A stretch of DNA of 64,000 bases. Source: Bacteroides congonensis. GTDB taxonomy: Bacteria; Bacteroidota; Bacteroidia; Bacteroidales; Bacteroidaceae. Each line of letters starts with the position of its first letter. The first letter of the stretch is position 1. The notes beneath the pieces were generated by a model that had not been told where the DNA came from, did no database searches, and worked only from the letters and a program-made list of their open reading frames with translations. The translations under genes and the position numbers were made by a program. The stretch lies in contig NZ_FQXY01000006.1 in assembly GCF_900130125.1 (NCBI RefSeq), positions 124,001-188,000 on the forward strand, written 5' to 3'. Shown here in pieces: positions 9,747 through 19,179 of this stretch.

Positions 9747-12107
9747 TCAAAGAGGAATAACAGTTTTATGTTCCTTTTGATTTCTAAAGATAACAAGCTC
9801 TACCTTTTTGCGTGTATCCGCATGTTTCAACGCCTCTTTCATGTCAGTTAAATTATTGACAAGCTTTCCATTTACACTAAGAATAGCGTCATTCGGAGCA
9901 ATAAAATCTCTGACCGGACTACCTAGGGCATCTACTGAAACGACATAAACTCCCCGTTCCGTGTCCATACCGGTAGCGGAGCGTTCTTCCAATGTATCCA
10001 GATTCTTAAACGTTACCCCTTTCCAAAGCATCGTCTTAGTATCCGTAATATGACCTGCCACAAGCGGAACGGGCATAACAGGCCTTTCAGCCAGCTGTTT
10101 CAAACGAGAAGACAACACTCCGAAATTATTCATTGGAAAATTACGGAAACCTCCTTTAATTATCGCTTCAGAATCGTCTGCTACATTAAAATCACCTTTC
10201 GCAGTATCTATAAACCTGATTGCAGCTACTATAGAATAAGCATCTCCACCAAGTTGGCGAGCCGCAAGATACGACAAACTGTCTGTAAAGATATTATAGT
10301 CTACTTCCCTGCCCCAGCCATACACTCTTATAGGTTTATATTTGGTCATTACAATATTACGTGAAAAAACATCTCCGCTATTTTTAAACCACAAATGCGG
10401 GTGAAGCGTATTATTAATGATAATATTATTTTCAACAGTCCGATAAAAACCTTCACGCAGTTTAATACCACCATTCAAACAAAGATTATTGTATATTTGA
10501 TAATTACTGGAGCCATCATCCAAATCTATATCCCATCCTCTATCACAACGCAACCGATTATGACGGATAATGATAGGTTCGACTACATCTGCCAAAATCA
10601 ATGCTGGATTTTCATCCGTAATTTGCGTCATTACATTATAATTCGGATGCCAAAAACGGTCACGTCCCCAAGAGTTGATAGTTCCATGGTCACCCGTTTC
10701 TTTTACGGTGTTAAAAATATCGTTATATTCGATAATATGTCCGCCCCAAGTACCTTCGCTGATGTTAATCCCAGCACGGGGAGTATCGTAAATACTATTA
10801 TGACTAACTGTAATGTTACGGCACATGGAAAGTTCCACTCCTGTAATCTGCTTTTCAAACAAACCGATAGTACATATCAAATTATCATAAACCTCACAAT
10901 AAGCAGGATGATTGTCATTCTGAGGACCTTTAGTAGTATCTATTTTATCCAAAGGAACAAATCCCCCGTACCTAAAACTTGGTGAACGAACTCCCGCCAC
11001 ATCTCCAACAAAGCAGATGGCACTGGCTCCAATAGAAGTCAGGAAAGAACCGGTCACTGCCGAATAACGGTTATATTTATCAAAAAAGACACCGTTTCCT
11101 CCGACATGATGGACATAGCAATCACGCAAGGCACATTTTTCCGTTCCCCTGAAAATAATGGCTCCTCCCCGGTATATCGTCCAGTCCGAACGGAGCAAGG
11201 GCTCGTAAGGTTCCATAAATGTCCGTATCGTTTGCGTCAGTTCTATTCCTTCAATGGTTATGTTCTTCACCGGATAGGATGAAGTGCCCGCCAATTCAAT
11301 CAAGTTTTTAAGTTGAGGAGTTTCAAACGTCAGTTCGTTTATATTTTCATCGGGCAAAGGATAATAATACAACCAGCCTTCTTTTTTATCATAGTACCAT
11401 TCTCCCGGAGCATCCAGTTCTTCAAAGATATTCTCTACCATCCTGTTTTCACGATGGATTCCCATAGGACGGTTGTTCTGCCAACCGCCTTCCAGTTGCA
11501 ACTCTCCCTTTTCATTCTTACCTGTAATGCGATAATGAAAATCACCCCAATCATGACTATGCATAGCATGAAGGTAACCTCCTTCCGGATTCTTCCATTT
11601 TTTCACTCGTTCCGGTGCTGTTGCCAAAGCAGATGTACCATTAAAACGAACAGCAGTTTTATCATAATCAGGATAACGTGCCATAGACCTCAAATCTCCG
11701 TTTACGATAAGCATATCCATAACCGGATTCCCTTTCACCGCAGCCCGCATGATACCATTTTTGTACTTTTCCCATTTCAAGTCCAAGGTAATTCCGCTTG
11801 ATATTATAGCTTTCTCACCTGGATAATTCTTTATTATTAATTCTTTCGAATCATTTCCATCAGCAGAGGTCAGCACCAAGGGGCTATCTAATATATATTT
11901 CCCTTCCCTCAAATAAATAGTAGTGCAGTTCTTATCCTTTCGAGCTTTTTCCACTGCTTCATGAATGACATGAAAAGGAGTTGCCTGACTGCCATCTCCA
12001 CCAGATGATGCATGAGGAGAAACGTAATATATCGATTGGGCATAAATGCCTATAAATGGCATTGTTGATAAAAAAAGAAGGATTGTTTTTATTCTTCGTG
12101 TTTTCAT
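9747..12107 (-). CDS. Right-handed beta-helix protein with C-terminal PDZ domain, PUL enzyme (GH141-like?)
   Basis: 786 residues with a signal peptide (MKTRRIKTILLFLSTMPFIG). The mature start YYVSPHASSGGDGSQATPFH, followed by an AVEKARKDKNCTTIYLREG segment, is typical of right-handed parallel beta-helix polysaccharide enzymes. Repeated coils with N-rich turns run through the middle (NNLICTIG, ISVSHNSI-like turns, IIRHNRL). From about residue 690 to the end there is a PDZ-like domain (RGVYVVSVDALGSPVRDFI, APNDAILSVNGKLVNN). This architecture is shared with GH141-like proteins of Bacteroides, whose founding member is an alpha-L-fucosidase, but I cannot confirm the family or the catalytic residues. 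Its own -7 box (TATCTTTG, minus strand, 12140-12147) and the hairpin at 12210-12257 suggest it can be transcribed apart from the operon upstream. Confidence 0.7.
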   Translation of the reverse strand: MKTRRIKTILLFLSTMPFIGIYAQSIYYVSPHASSGGDGSQATPFHVIHEAVEKARKDKNCTTIYLREGKYILDSPLVLTSADGNDSKELIIKNYPGEKAIISSGITLDLKWEKYKNGIMRAAVKGNPVMDMLIVNGDLRSMARYPDYDKTAVRFNGTSALATAPERVKKWKNPEGGYLHAMHSHDWGDFHYRITGKNEKGELQLEGGWQNNRPMGIHRENRMVENIFEELDAPGEWYYDKKEGWLYYYPLPDENINELTFETPQLKNLIELAGTSSYPVKNITIEGIELTQTIRTFMEPYEPLLRSDWTIYRGGAIIFRGTEKCALRDCYVHHVGGNGVFFDKYNRYSAVTGSFLTSIGASAICFVGDVAGVRSPSFRYGGFVPLDKIDTTKGPQNDNHPAYCEVYDNLICTIGLFEKQITGVELSMCRNITVSHNSIYDTPRAGINISEGTWGGHIIEYNDIFNTVKETGDHGTINSWGRDRFWHPNYNVMTQITDENPALILADVVEPIIIRHNRLRCDRGWDIDLDDGSSNYQIYNNLCLNGGIKLREGFYRTVENNIIINNTLHPHLWFKNSGDVFSRNIVMTKYKPIRVYGWGREVDYNIFTDSLSYLAARQLGGDAYSIVAAIRFIDTAKGDFNVADDSEAIIKGGFRNFPMNNFGVLSSRLKQLAERPVMPVPLVAGHITDTKTMLWKGVTFKNLDTLEERSATGMDTERGVYVVSVDALGSPVRDFIAPNDAILSVNGKLVNNLTDMKEALKHADTRKKVELVIFRNQKEHKTVIPL

Positions 12108-12209
12108 AATGATATGATTATTGGAGCTATCTGTATGGGCAAAGATAGGCTAAATAAAATACTTAACTAACAAAAAATGAAATTTTAATAACTTTACGTA
12201 CCATAAAAG

Positions 12210-12257
12210 AAATGATATGGGATTACATCAAAAAATAATCAATCCCATACCATTTCA
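12210..12257 (-). terminator. Long hairpin after the lyase gene, probable terminator or attenuator
   Basis: GAAATGATATGGGATT (12210-12225) faces AATCCCATACCATTTC (12242-12257): a 16-bp stem with one G/T-type mismatch and a 16-nt A-rich loop. It lies between the lyase gene and the promoter of the beta-helix gene. In the operon's direction the stem is followed by TTTTATGG, a modest U-run, so partial termination is the most likely role. The rest of this 228-bp gap is AT-rich. Confidence 0.55.
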
Positions 12258-12335
12258 GTTACCTGAAAAAAGAGCCAAATTACAAATTCATCTCTATATC
12301 CAAACTTTTACCTATGATACATCAAAATAAAAAAA

Positions 12336-14456
12336 CTATTTTAATTTATAAGATAAATCGTACTTTGTACCACCTGCGAAAACTTCTACAGAAGCACCAT
12401 CAGCATGGAATGTGCCGGGAGTTGCACCTGTATTATCTGTAAATTTAGCACTAATATTCAAGTTTGCACGTTCAGACTCATTCGTAAACGGATAGATTAC
12501 CGTAATAAAACGTGCTGCACCTCCCATCGGTTTGGTTATACTCACCCGATACCATTTGCGTTGAAGTGTTTTTTCATTCTGTTTACTAGACGAGTAATTA
12601 GTGTTCCATTTATAAGCATATCCAGTAGTTGTTTCAACAAAAGTCTTAAAATACATATTATTATTATCTTTAAATTTTGTATAAGCGCCATATTGGAAGT
12701 TTGCATTATCGTCATCAATAACAACATCACTCGCATAACCCAAATTAAAAGTCACATCAACCGTAGGAGTAGTTTTGCCCACATCATACCCCTCATCCAC
12801 CAAAACAAAAAATGTCTTGTTTACAAAGAATACAGCACGACGGTGTGTCAAGTCACCATAAGACTTATTTTCCGTTACAAGCACATCAATATTATCTTTG
12901 CTTTCTTGCAGCAAGAATTTTCCGTTCATATAACCATCTGCTATAGTAGCCGCATTTTTGGTCATTGTATTATGCATGGTTGTTGCCCGATATTGTTTAC
13001 GCAAATTATCACTTTCTTTATCTCCTCCATAAGTAAAGAAACCTGCATCCGGCAAGAAATTACGTCCGTCACGATATAAACTAAAGGTTCCGTTATCCGG
13101 CTGACAGTGCACATAATTCTTAGGATTATTGTTATTTTTCAAAACCATCATTGTTGCATCCGGCGCCCATTTGTTACGCAACATATAATAACCTCCATCC
13201 TTATAGAGCTGGATTAATTCTTCCGGTCGCTTTCCCTGTCTCCCTTCAGTTGCCATCCATTCTATCTCCTTATCATCAGGGAACATAGCCATATATCTAC
13301 GGAAATTACCTAACAGTACACTTTTAGTCCATGAACTGGCACCTGTATCATTAAAATTATCAAAAGAATAATCGGGATATGTAATATCCATTACGAAGCG
13401 GGCGGCTTTCTTTAACAAGCTGACATAATTGCTCGGGAAATACCCTACTTTATTGTTGACTTGTGCCATATTATAAAGCTTATTGCAAGCATAAACAGCC
13501 TCTATATGATAGCCCGGGGTCAATTCTACATGTACTCCATCGTCCAGGAATTGTGATTCTACCTGCTCAGTGATTTTCTCTGTACCTTCATTCAACCATT
13601 CGCCTGCTTTCTTAAATTCCGGCATTAATATTCCTGCAGAAAGAACACTCTCCACCTGAGTAATAAGAATATTAGTTTCTTTATAATAATTCTTACGAAT
13701 ACATTCCACCCCGTCCGAAAGTGCGACTAAGAATGTAGAAAGCCATTCAGGAGTAAAATTCTCCGATTGAATAAAATAAGGCATCATATCAAGCTGTGCC
13801 TGTATTCGATGAGCCGGTTGAAGTCCATACCATTCCACATTTTTGCTTTTATCGACTTTCCCTTCAGGGCAAGGAAACGTTTTCAACCAATCACCATAAA
13901 CCTCTATCCATGATTTGACATATTTCTCATCATGAGTAACCGAATATGCCTCTGCCTGATATATCATCCACTGGTGACGATGCAACTGATAAACAAATTC
14001 AGCATCTCCCTTAAACTTATCAGGGACATAATTCCAGTTTATTCCATCTTCTTGTTTAAACAGGACGTACGTTTCTTTTCCTGCTGCATCTTTTGACTCG
14101 TATTTATCTTTTACATAAAAACGATATTCTAAAGCCTGGTCAGCAATATTTTTATTGAAATCACCAATAGACGTCAGATTCTTAAGATTAGGATTAATCA
14201 CGTCCTCCCTGTTGCGATAGTATTCCAACAATGTCGAAGTGGCGGAGTTATAATCTTTCTTTTCACAATATGCTTTCACTTGCTCCAAACCGGGATAATC
14301 AAGATTGATTACTTCAAACAGTCTTGGAACTGATGTTTCACTTCCGCCATTATCCTCTTCCTTGACATGATTCTCAAAGAAAATAATCTTATCATCATTG
14401 CAGGCAGTCATGAGCACACCCAGCAAAAATAATAAACTAAATATTTTTGTATTCAT
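12336..14456 (-). CDS. Heparinase II/III-family polysaccharide lyase (PL12-like) lipoprotein
   Basis: 706 residues. The N-terminus MNTKIFSLLFLLGVLMTACND is a lipoprotein signal with Cys19, and an acidic residue follows, as in surface-exported Bacteroides lipoproteins. The first half is an alpha-helical toroid (WMIYQAEAYSVTHDEKYV, NVEWYGLQPAHRIQAQLDMM, DGVHVELTPGYHIEAVYA at about 306-323). The second half is the heparinase II/III beta-sandwich: YYMLRNKWAPDATMMVLK, then HCQPDNGTFSLYRDGRNFLP around residue 450, and TMHNTMTKN. The Tyr/His pair in PGYH and HCQPDNG occupies places expected for the catalytic residues of PL12 heparinase III; this is inference from family memory. PL33 is the alternative. 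It would cleave a uronic-acid-containing glycan by beta-elimination. It follows SusD by 16 bp and closes the six-gene operon. Confidence 0.78.
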   Translation of the reverse strand: MNTKIFSLLFLLGVLMTACNDDKIIFFENHVKEEDNGGSETSVPRLFEVINLDYPGLEQVKAYCEKKDYNSATSTLLEYYRNREDVINPNLKNLTSIGDFNKNIADQALEYRFYVKDKYESKDAAGKETYVLFKQEDGINWNYVPDKFKGDAEFVYQLHRHQWMIYQAEAYSVTHDEKYVKSWIEVYGDWLKTFPCPEGKVDKSKNVEWYGLQPAHRIQAQLDMMPYFIQSENFTPEWLSTFLVALSDGVECIRKNYYKETNILITQVESVLSAGILMPEFKKAGEWLNEGTEKITEQVESQFLDDGVHVELTPGYHIEAVYACNKLYNMAQVNNKVGYFPSNYVSLLKKAARFVMDITYPDYSFDNFNDTGASSWTKSVLLGNFRRYMAMFPDDKEIEWMATEGRQGKRPEELIQLYKDGGYYMLRNKWAPDATMMVLKNNNNPKNYVHCQPDNGTFSLYRDGRNFLPDAGFFTYGGDKESDNLRKQYRATTMHNTMTKNAATIADGYMNGKFLLQESKDNIDVLVTENKSYGDLTHRRAVFFVNKTFFVLVDEGYDVGKTTPTVDVTFNLGYASDVVIDDDNANFQYGAYTKFKDNNNMYFKTFVETTTGYAYKWNTNYSSSKQNEKTLQRKWYRVSITKPMGGAARFITVIYPFTNESERANLNISAKFTDNTGATPGTFHADGASVEVFAGGTKYDLSYKLK

Positions 14457-14472
14457 ACTGATTCAATTTGAA

Positions 14473-16161
14473 TTAATTACCATTACTCCATCCCGGGTTT
14501 TGCCCCAAATCGGCATTCATATAAATTTCATTTTGGGGATATGGGAACAAATACATCTTATCCTCCCAATGCATTTGCTGCAACAAGACCTTTTCATAAG
14601 ACAGAGAAGTCCCGTTCTTTTTTATCTTTACCCCATAGATATTCCTAACTTCATCCAACCCCGCTATCTTCCAACGGCGAATATCATAAAAGCGATGTCC
14701 CTCAAAAGCCAGCTCAATGCGGCGTTCATTGCGAACCTTTGCTGTAAAGTCCGCTCCATTTTCAGTCACATGTTTCATATCAGCACAATCACGAACCTGA
14801 TTCAAGGCTTCGCGTGCCGTCAACGGGCATCCTTCTGCCGTAGCATCCGGGCCTTTCCACTCATTCATAGCTTCTGCATAATTCAACAATATCTCGGCAT
14901 AACGGAACAAGACATAGTGATGATACAGTTTATTCGGTTTATTCGGATCGAGTGATACGGACGGATTCATATATTTACGCAGATAATATCCAGTTTTCGT
15001 AGAACCATCCAATGTCTTGTTTTTACCGCCTTCAAAAGTCTCCACCTTTTGCTTCTGCCATATCGAGCCATTGGTCAGTACGTTTTTGTATAAACGAGGG
15101 TCACGAGTTTCTTTATTGGCAGTATCATAATACATATTTGCTACATGCGTCGGATTATTCCAGTCAAACGGAGTTCCGTCCTTCATTTCATAAGCGTCCA
15201 CCAGATTCTGTGTAGGAGTATTTCCACCTTCTGCCCCTTCATATCCCATCGGTTCATTGCGTGACTCAAAATCATTCGTGGTTGCAATGGCACGACGCTC
15301 AAAAATCAACTGCTTGGATTTCAAAACCTCATTACCCCCTAAATCCGAATACAAGGGGTCGGCCGAGACTTTCGGCAATTGATATTTATTCATACCGATG
15401 ACCTCATAAGCTGCTTTAGCTGCCGCTTCCCACTTTGTCAAGTCATGAGCAGGATTATGCAAATCACTTGCCGCATACAGTAAAGCCCTTGATTTTAAAG
15501 CCAGTGCCGCACCTTTGGTCACCCTGCCTGTCTCGCCTCTGACACCATCTTCCGGCAGTCCTCCTTCCCGGGTTATCTCTGTACATTCCTTTGCTATGAA
15601 ATCTATCACATCCGCAAATGAAGTCTTTCGTACAGAATTAATCTCTTCCTGCGTATAAGTACGTGTTATCAAAGGAATATCCCCATAGCGTTTAGCCAGT
15701 TCGAATAAATAAAACGCACGCAAGAAACGGACTTCCAAAGAAAATTTAGAAGCCTTGTCTATCATTTCATCATAATCTTCATTATACTGAAAACGTTCAA
15801 GCACTTTCGGATCAAAATTTTCAAGGAATAAATTGGCGCTACGAATTCCGTTCCAGAAACTCCAGCCATCATCGACACATTTTAGAGGACTCCAAATACC
15901 ATTGGTTATATAATAGATACTATTATTCTCCCAAGTATAGACAGAATTATCGGTAGCAGATTCCATCATCGCATCACTCACCCTCCCAAAATCAGTCGGC
16001 AAGAAGCCATATATATAAGCTACCGATGAGTTCATATTATTAAAATAGCTGTAGGCTTCTTCCTTGGTTTTTCCGCTAGTTTCATCGTAATCGAGAAAAT
16101 CACATCCATCCAATAAAAACAGAGCGAAAGCCGCCACTACATAGTTCTTTATATTTCGCAT
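14473..16161 (-). CDS. SusD-like glycan-binding outer-membrane lipoprotein (second pair)
   Basis: 562 residues, RagB/SusD family. Signal peptide MRNIKNYVVAAFALFLLDGC with a lipid-anchored Cys20, followed by DFLDYDE. TPR-like helices carry the usual motifs: NGIRSANLFLENF, FLRAFYLFELAKRYGDIPLI and a C-terminal NERRIELAFEGHRFYDIRRW, then YLFPYPQNEIYMNADLGQNP ending in PGW, the classic SusD tail. It binds the polysaccharide on the cell surface and acts as the lid of the SusC channel encoded just upstream (12-bp gap). Position: fifth gene of the operon, before the lyase. Sequence differs clearly from the first SusD of this locus, so the two pairs may bind different parts of the substrate. Confidence 0.92.
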   Translation of the reverse strand: MRNIKNYVVAAFALFLLDGCDFLDYDETSGKTKEEAYSYFNNMNSSVAYIYGFLPTDFGRVSDAMMESATDNSVYTWENNSIYYITNGIWSPLKCVDDGWSFWNGIRSANLFLENFDPKVLERFQYNEDYDEMIDKASKFSLEVRFLRAFYLFELAKRYGDIPLITRTYTQEEINSVRKTSFADVIDFIAKECTEITREGGLPEDGVRGETGRVTKGAALALKSRALLYAASDLHNPAHDLTKWEAAAKAAYEVIGMNKYQLPKVSADPLYSDLGGNEVLKSKQLIFERRAIATTNDFESRNEPMGYEGAEGGNTPTQNLVDAYEMKDGTPFDWNNPTHVANMYYDTANKETRDPRLYKNVLTNGSIWQKQKVETFEGGKNKTLDGSTKTGYYLRKYMNPSVSLDPNKPNKLYHHYVLFRYAEILLNYAEAMNEWKGPDATAEGCPLTAREALNQVRDCADMKHVTENGADFTAKVRNERRIELAFEGHRFYDIRRWKIAGLDEVRNIYGVKIKKNGTSLSYEKVLLQQMHWEDKMYLFPYPQNEIYMNADLGQNPGWSNGN

Positions 16162-16173
16162 AACTATCTTTAT

Positions 16174-19155
16174 TTAAAAGTTAATATTCAGACCCAGACA
16201 TACAGAGAATAAATCCGGATACCCCAATGTCAGATCTTCACAATTGAAATAATCAATCTTATCTATAGAAAATACATTCTGAGCCTTAGCATAAATCTGA
16301 AGTTTATCCAATTTTATCTTTTTTACCCATTTCTGCGGCAGATTATAATAGACATTCAGATTACGTAATTTCAAGAATGAGCCATCTTCAATCCATTGTG
16401 TACTAGTCTGATAATTATTTTCATTCGATAATGTAGAAAGACGAGGTACGTTGGCAACATCTTTCATAGCTTCCGTCCAACGAATCTTATCTTTCAAATA
16501 CCAAGTCGCGATATTGGTATTGCCATTACGTAAGGGCTGATGTACATTTGCCACATTCAATTGTTTGGTCAGCCCACTCACTCCATTAAAGACCATATCT
16601 ATTCCAAAGCCTTTATATTCGAAGCCCAGATTCAAGCCGAACACCATTTCGGGCACCGTCGTAGACTTGCCGATTGCTACCCTATCCTCACTATCTATCC
16701 TTCCATCTCCATTCTGGTCTTTATATTTCACATCTCCCGGACGAACCACCGAAAATGTTTGTTCCGGGCTCTTGGCAATATCCTCTTCATCACGGAAATA
16801 ACCGACGGCTTCCAATCCGAACAATTGTCCCACTTTATGTCCGCGTGTATATAAATAGTCGTAAGGCTGATAGGCCTGTCCGTTTTCAACAATCTCACTA
16901 TCATTCAATGCCCAATTCGCATTTACAAAATAATTGAACTCCTTATGTTGTCCAGTCCATCCCAAACTCAATTCTACACCACGGCTCTTTACTTCACCTA
17001 TGCAGGCTTTCGGCGGGTCGATGCCTAATATGCCGGACACATTATTATTAGCAACTAAAATATTAGTACGATGGTCATAGTACACCTCCGCCGTTGCCGT
17101 GAAGTTCTTCCATAAACGCAAGTCTATTCCCACATTATATTTGTCTGCAGTCTCCAGATTCAAGCCATATACAGGTAACCTTTGTTCTTTCAAACCATTG
17201 ACTACTGTCATACCATCTCCGAAAGGATATCCTGTACCCCCTGTCCAGAAATAATTCCCCAATCCATAATCAAGTTCATCTACCGCAGAACGTCCCCAAG
17301 AAGCCCGAAGTTTCAACAAGTCCAAGTTAGAAGCCCCTTTCAGGAAATCTTCGTTAGCCAGATTCCAACCGGCAGAAACAGCCGGATAGAAACGGAACTT
17401 ATCACCTTTCAACAGAACACTTGTACCATAATAATTACCGACAACATCTACCATATAACGGTTGTCATAATTATAACCGACAAATCCCATTACATTCTGC
17501 CGATAGTAAGAGGCGTTATTTTCCAACGGCTCTTTCATATCCTGCCGATAGACAGCCGAAGCCGACAACTGATGCTTACCGGATGTATAGTCATAATTCA
17601 ATTTAGCCTCAACACTGGCACGTATCAATTGGGCAGACAATACAGACTTGGTTATCTGCACCTTGCTATCCGTACCATAAGTCTCACTTACAGGGAGTCC
17701 CTCTTCCGACAGATAACCGACTTCATACTTATAGGTCTTACTACCTATATCCTGAAAAGTGGCAGTATTATCATAAGCGACAGCCACTTCCGCACTCAAC
17801 CCCTTCAGGAACATAGAGAAATCTTGAGTAATCCGCATATCTGTTTCCAACATACGACGATTTTCCTGTACATATCCCACATCTGCAATAGCTGCAATCG
17901 GATTCATCTTAAAAAGCGTATTACTCCCCCAATTATTATTCAGCGTCTTCACCGGAAATGCAGCGGCAGGTACTTTATAAAAATTCTGGAAGATGGTATT
18001 AATATCCGTATTCGGTCGCTTATCTTCCCCAATAATGCCATATAAGCCAAACTTCATTCGGGTGCTGGAAGTGATATCCACATCCAAATTCATACGCAGT
18101 CCTAACTCATAAGTCCGTATCTGAGAATTATAACGATCCGAATAGTGAGTATAATCTTCATTCAACAAACCAAACTTATTCTTATAATCCAACAACGCCA
18201 TATACCGTACTCTTTTTCCGCCACCACGCATCATTACATTAAACTGATTGTTTTCGCTGAAATTCCTCGTACCCTCTTCATACCAGTTGACGTTCGGATA
18301 ATAATTCGGATTCGTACCATCCTTAAACCGTTCCAAGTCCCTTTTCGTGTATTGTAACGGCAAACCATCATAATACAGCGCTTCGTTCTGCGCCATAGCA
18401 TATGTATAAGCATCCGCCATTTCCGGCCGGTTGACAGGAAAATCAAAACCATGACGATAGTTCACATCCACATCAAACGAATTATAAATACCCCTTTTTG
18501 TATTCACCAAGATTACTCCATTAGCCCCTCTGGCACCCATCAAAGCCGTAGCGGCACCATCTTTCAAGACTTGGACGGACTCTATTTCTTCTATTGTCAT
18601 ATTAGTCAGTCCCCGTTCAAATCCATCCACCAACACCAAGGGAACTCCGCTACCCAAACCACCACGACCACGTATATTCATGCCGGCATTAGCATCCCAA
18701 CCCACCGTTTGAGTCAGATGAAGCCCTGATATCAATCCGAAAAGCGCATTATTCACCCGGTCGGGAGAAGTCGCGTTCTTTTCCAGCAAGTCAGCATAAA
18801 TAGCAGTCACAGACTGGGTTTGGGTGTCTTCTGTCCGCTTTAGAAATCCCAAATCAACAACCGCGTCTTTCTTGATATCAAACACCAAATTCAGGGTATC
18901 CCCTGTGATTTTAATCCGCTTGGTTGCTACATCTGCATAATTCAGTTCTATATAATCACCTTTCTTCAACAGGAGTGAAAACAAACCGTCTTCATCAGTG
19001 ACATTGTTATTTTTGAATTCTCCTACCTTTGATACCTTTACACCCGAAAGAGGTTTACCGGAGCCATCTTTCACAATGCCATTCATCATCTCTTGCGCCA
19101 CCAGACTTACCGAAGAGATGAATAACATGCCTATCGTAAATAATAATTTATTCAT
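16174..19155 (-). CDS. SusC-like TonB-dependent outer-membrane transporter (second pair, divergent TonB box)
   Basis: About 993 residues from MNKLLFTIGMLFISSVSLVA (the codon at 19161 is TTG). A carboxypeptidase-like regulatory domain (MNGIVKDGSGKPLSGVKVSK) is followed by the plug domain (NIRGRGGLGSGVPLVLVDGF, VQVLKDGAATALMGARGANG) and the 22-strand barrel ending LGLNINF. The segment between the two domains normally reads DEVVVVGYG, the SusC TonB box; here it reads DAVVDLGFLKRTEDTQTQSV, so the canonical box is absent. It is also about 90 residues shorter at the N-terminus than the first SusC of this locus. It would import oligosaccharides with the SusD encoded 12 bp downstream. Located 24 bp after the first SusD in the same operon. 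Confidence 0.92.
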   Translation of the reverse strand: MNKLLFTIGMLFISSVSLVAQEMMNGIVKDGSGKPLSGVKVSKVGEFKNNNVTDEDGLFSLLLKKGDYIELNYADVATKRIKITGDTLNLVFDIKKDAVVDLGFLKRTEDTQTQSVTAIYADLLEKNATSPDRVNNALFGLISGLHLTQTVGWDANAGMNIRGRGGLGSGVPLVLVDGFERGLTNMTIEEIESVQVLKDGAATALMGARGANGVILVNTKRGIYNSFDVDVNYRHGFDFPVNRPEMADAYTYAMAQNEALYYDGLPLQYTKRDLERFKDGTNPNYYPNVNWYEEGTRNFSENNQFNVMMRGGGKRVRYMALLDYKNKFGLLNEDYTHYSDRYNSQIRTYELGLRMNLDVDITSSTRMKFGLYGIIGEDKRPNTDINTIFQNFYKVPAAAFPVKTLNNNWGSNTLFKMNPIAAIADVGYVQENRRMLETDMRITQDFSMFLKGLSAEVAVAYDNTATFQDIGSKTYKYEVGYLSEEGLPVSETYGTDSKVQITKSVLSAQLIRASVEAKLNYDYTSGKHQLSASAVYRQDMKEPLENNASYYRQNVMGFVGYNYDNRYMVDVVGNYYGTSVLLKGDKFRFYPAVSAGWNLANEDFLKGASNLDLLKLRASWGRSAVDELDYGLGNYFWTGGTGYPFGDGMTVVNGLKEQRLPVYGLNLETADKYNVGIDLRLWKNFTATAEVYYDHRTNILVANNNVSGILGIDPPKACIGEVKSRGVELSLGWTGQHKEFNYFVNANWALNDSEIVENGQAYQPYDYLYTRGHKVGQLFGLEAVGYFRDEEDIAKSPEQTFSVVRPGDVKYKDQNGDGRIDSEDRVAIGKSTTVPEMVFGLNLGFEYKGFGIDMVFNGVSGLTKQLNVANVHQPLRNGNTNIATWYLKDKIRWTEAMKDVANVPRLSTLSNENNYQTSTQWIEDGSFLKLRNLNVYYNLPQKWVKKIKLDKLQIYAKAQNVFSIDKIDYFNCEDLTLGYPDLFSVCLGLNINF

Positions 19156-19179
19156 AATCAAATCGTTTAATTAACCTTA

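Noticed and set aside
17182..18045. 287-residue plus-strand frame
   Set aside because: Antisense to the second SusC; shadow of its codon pattern.
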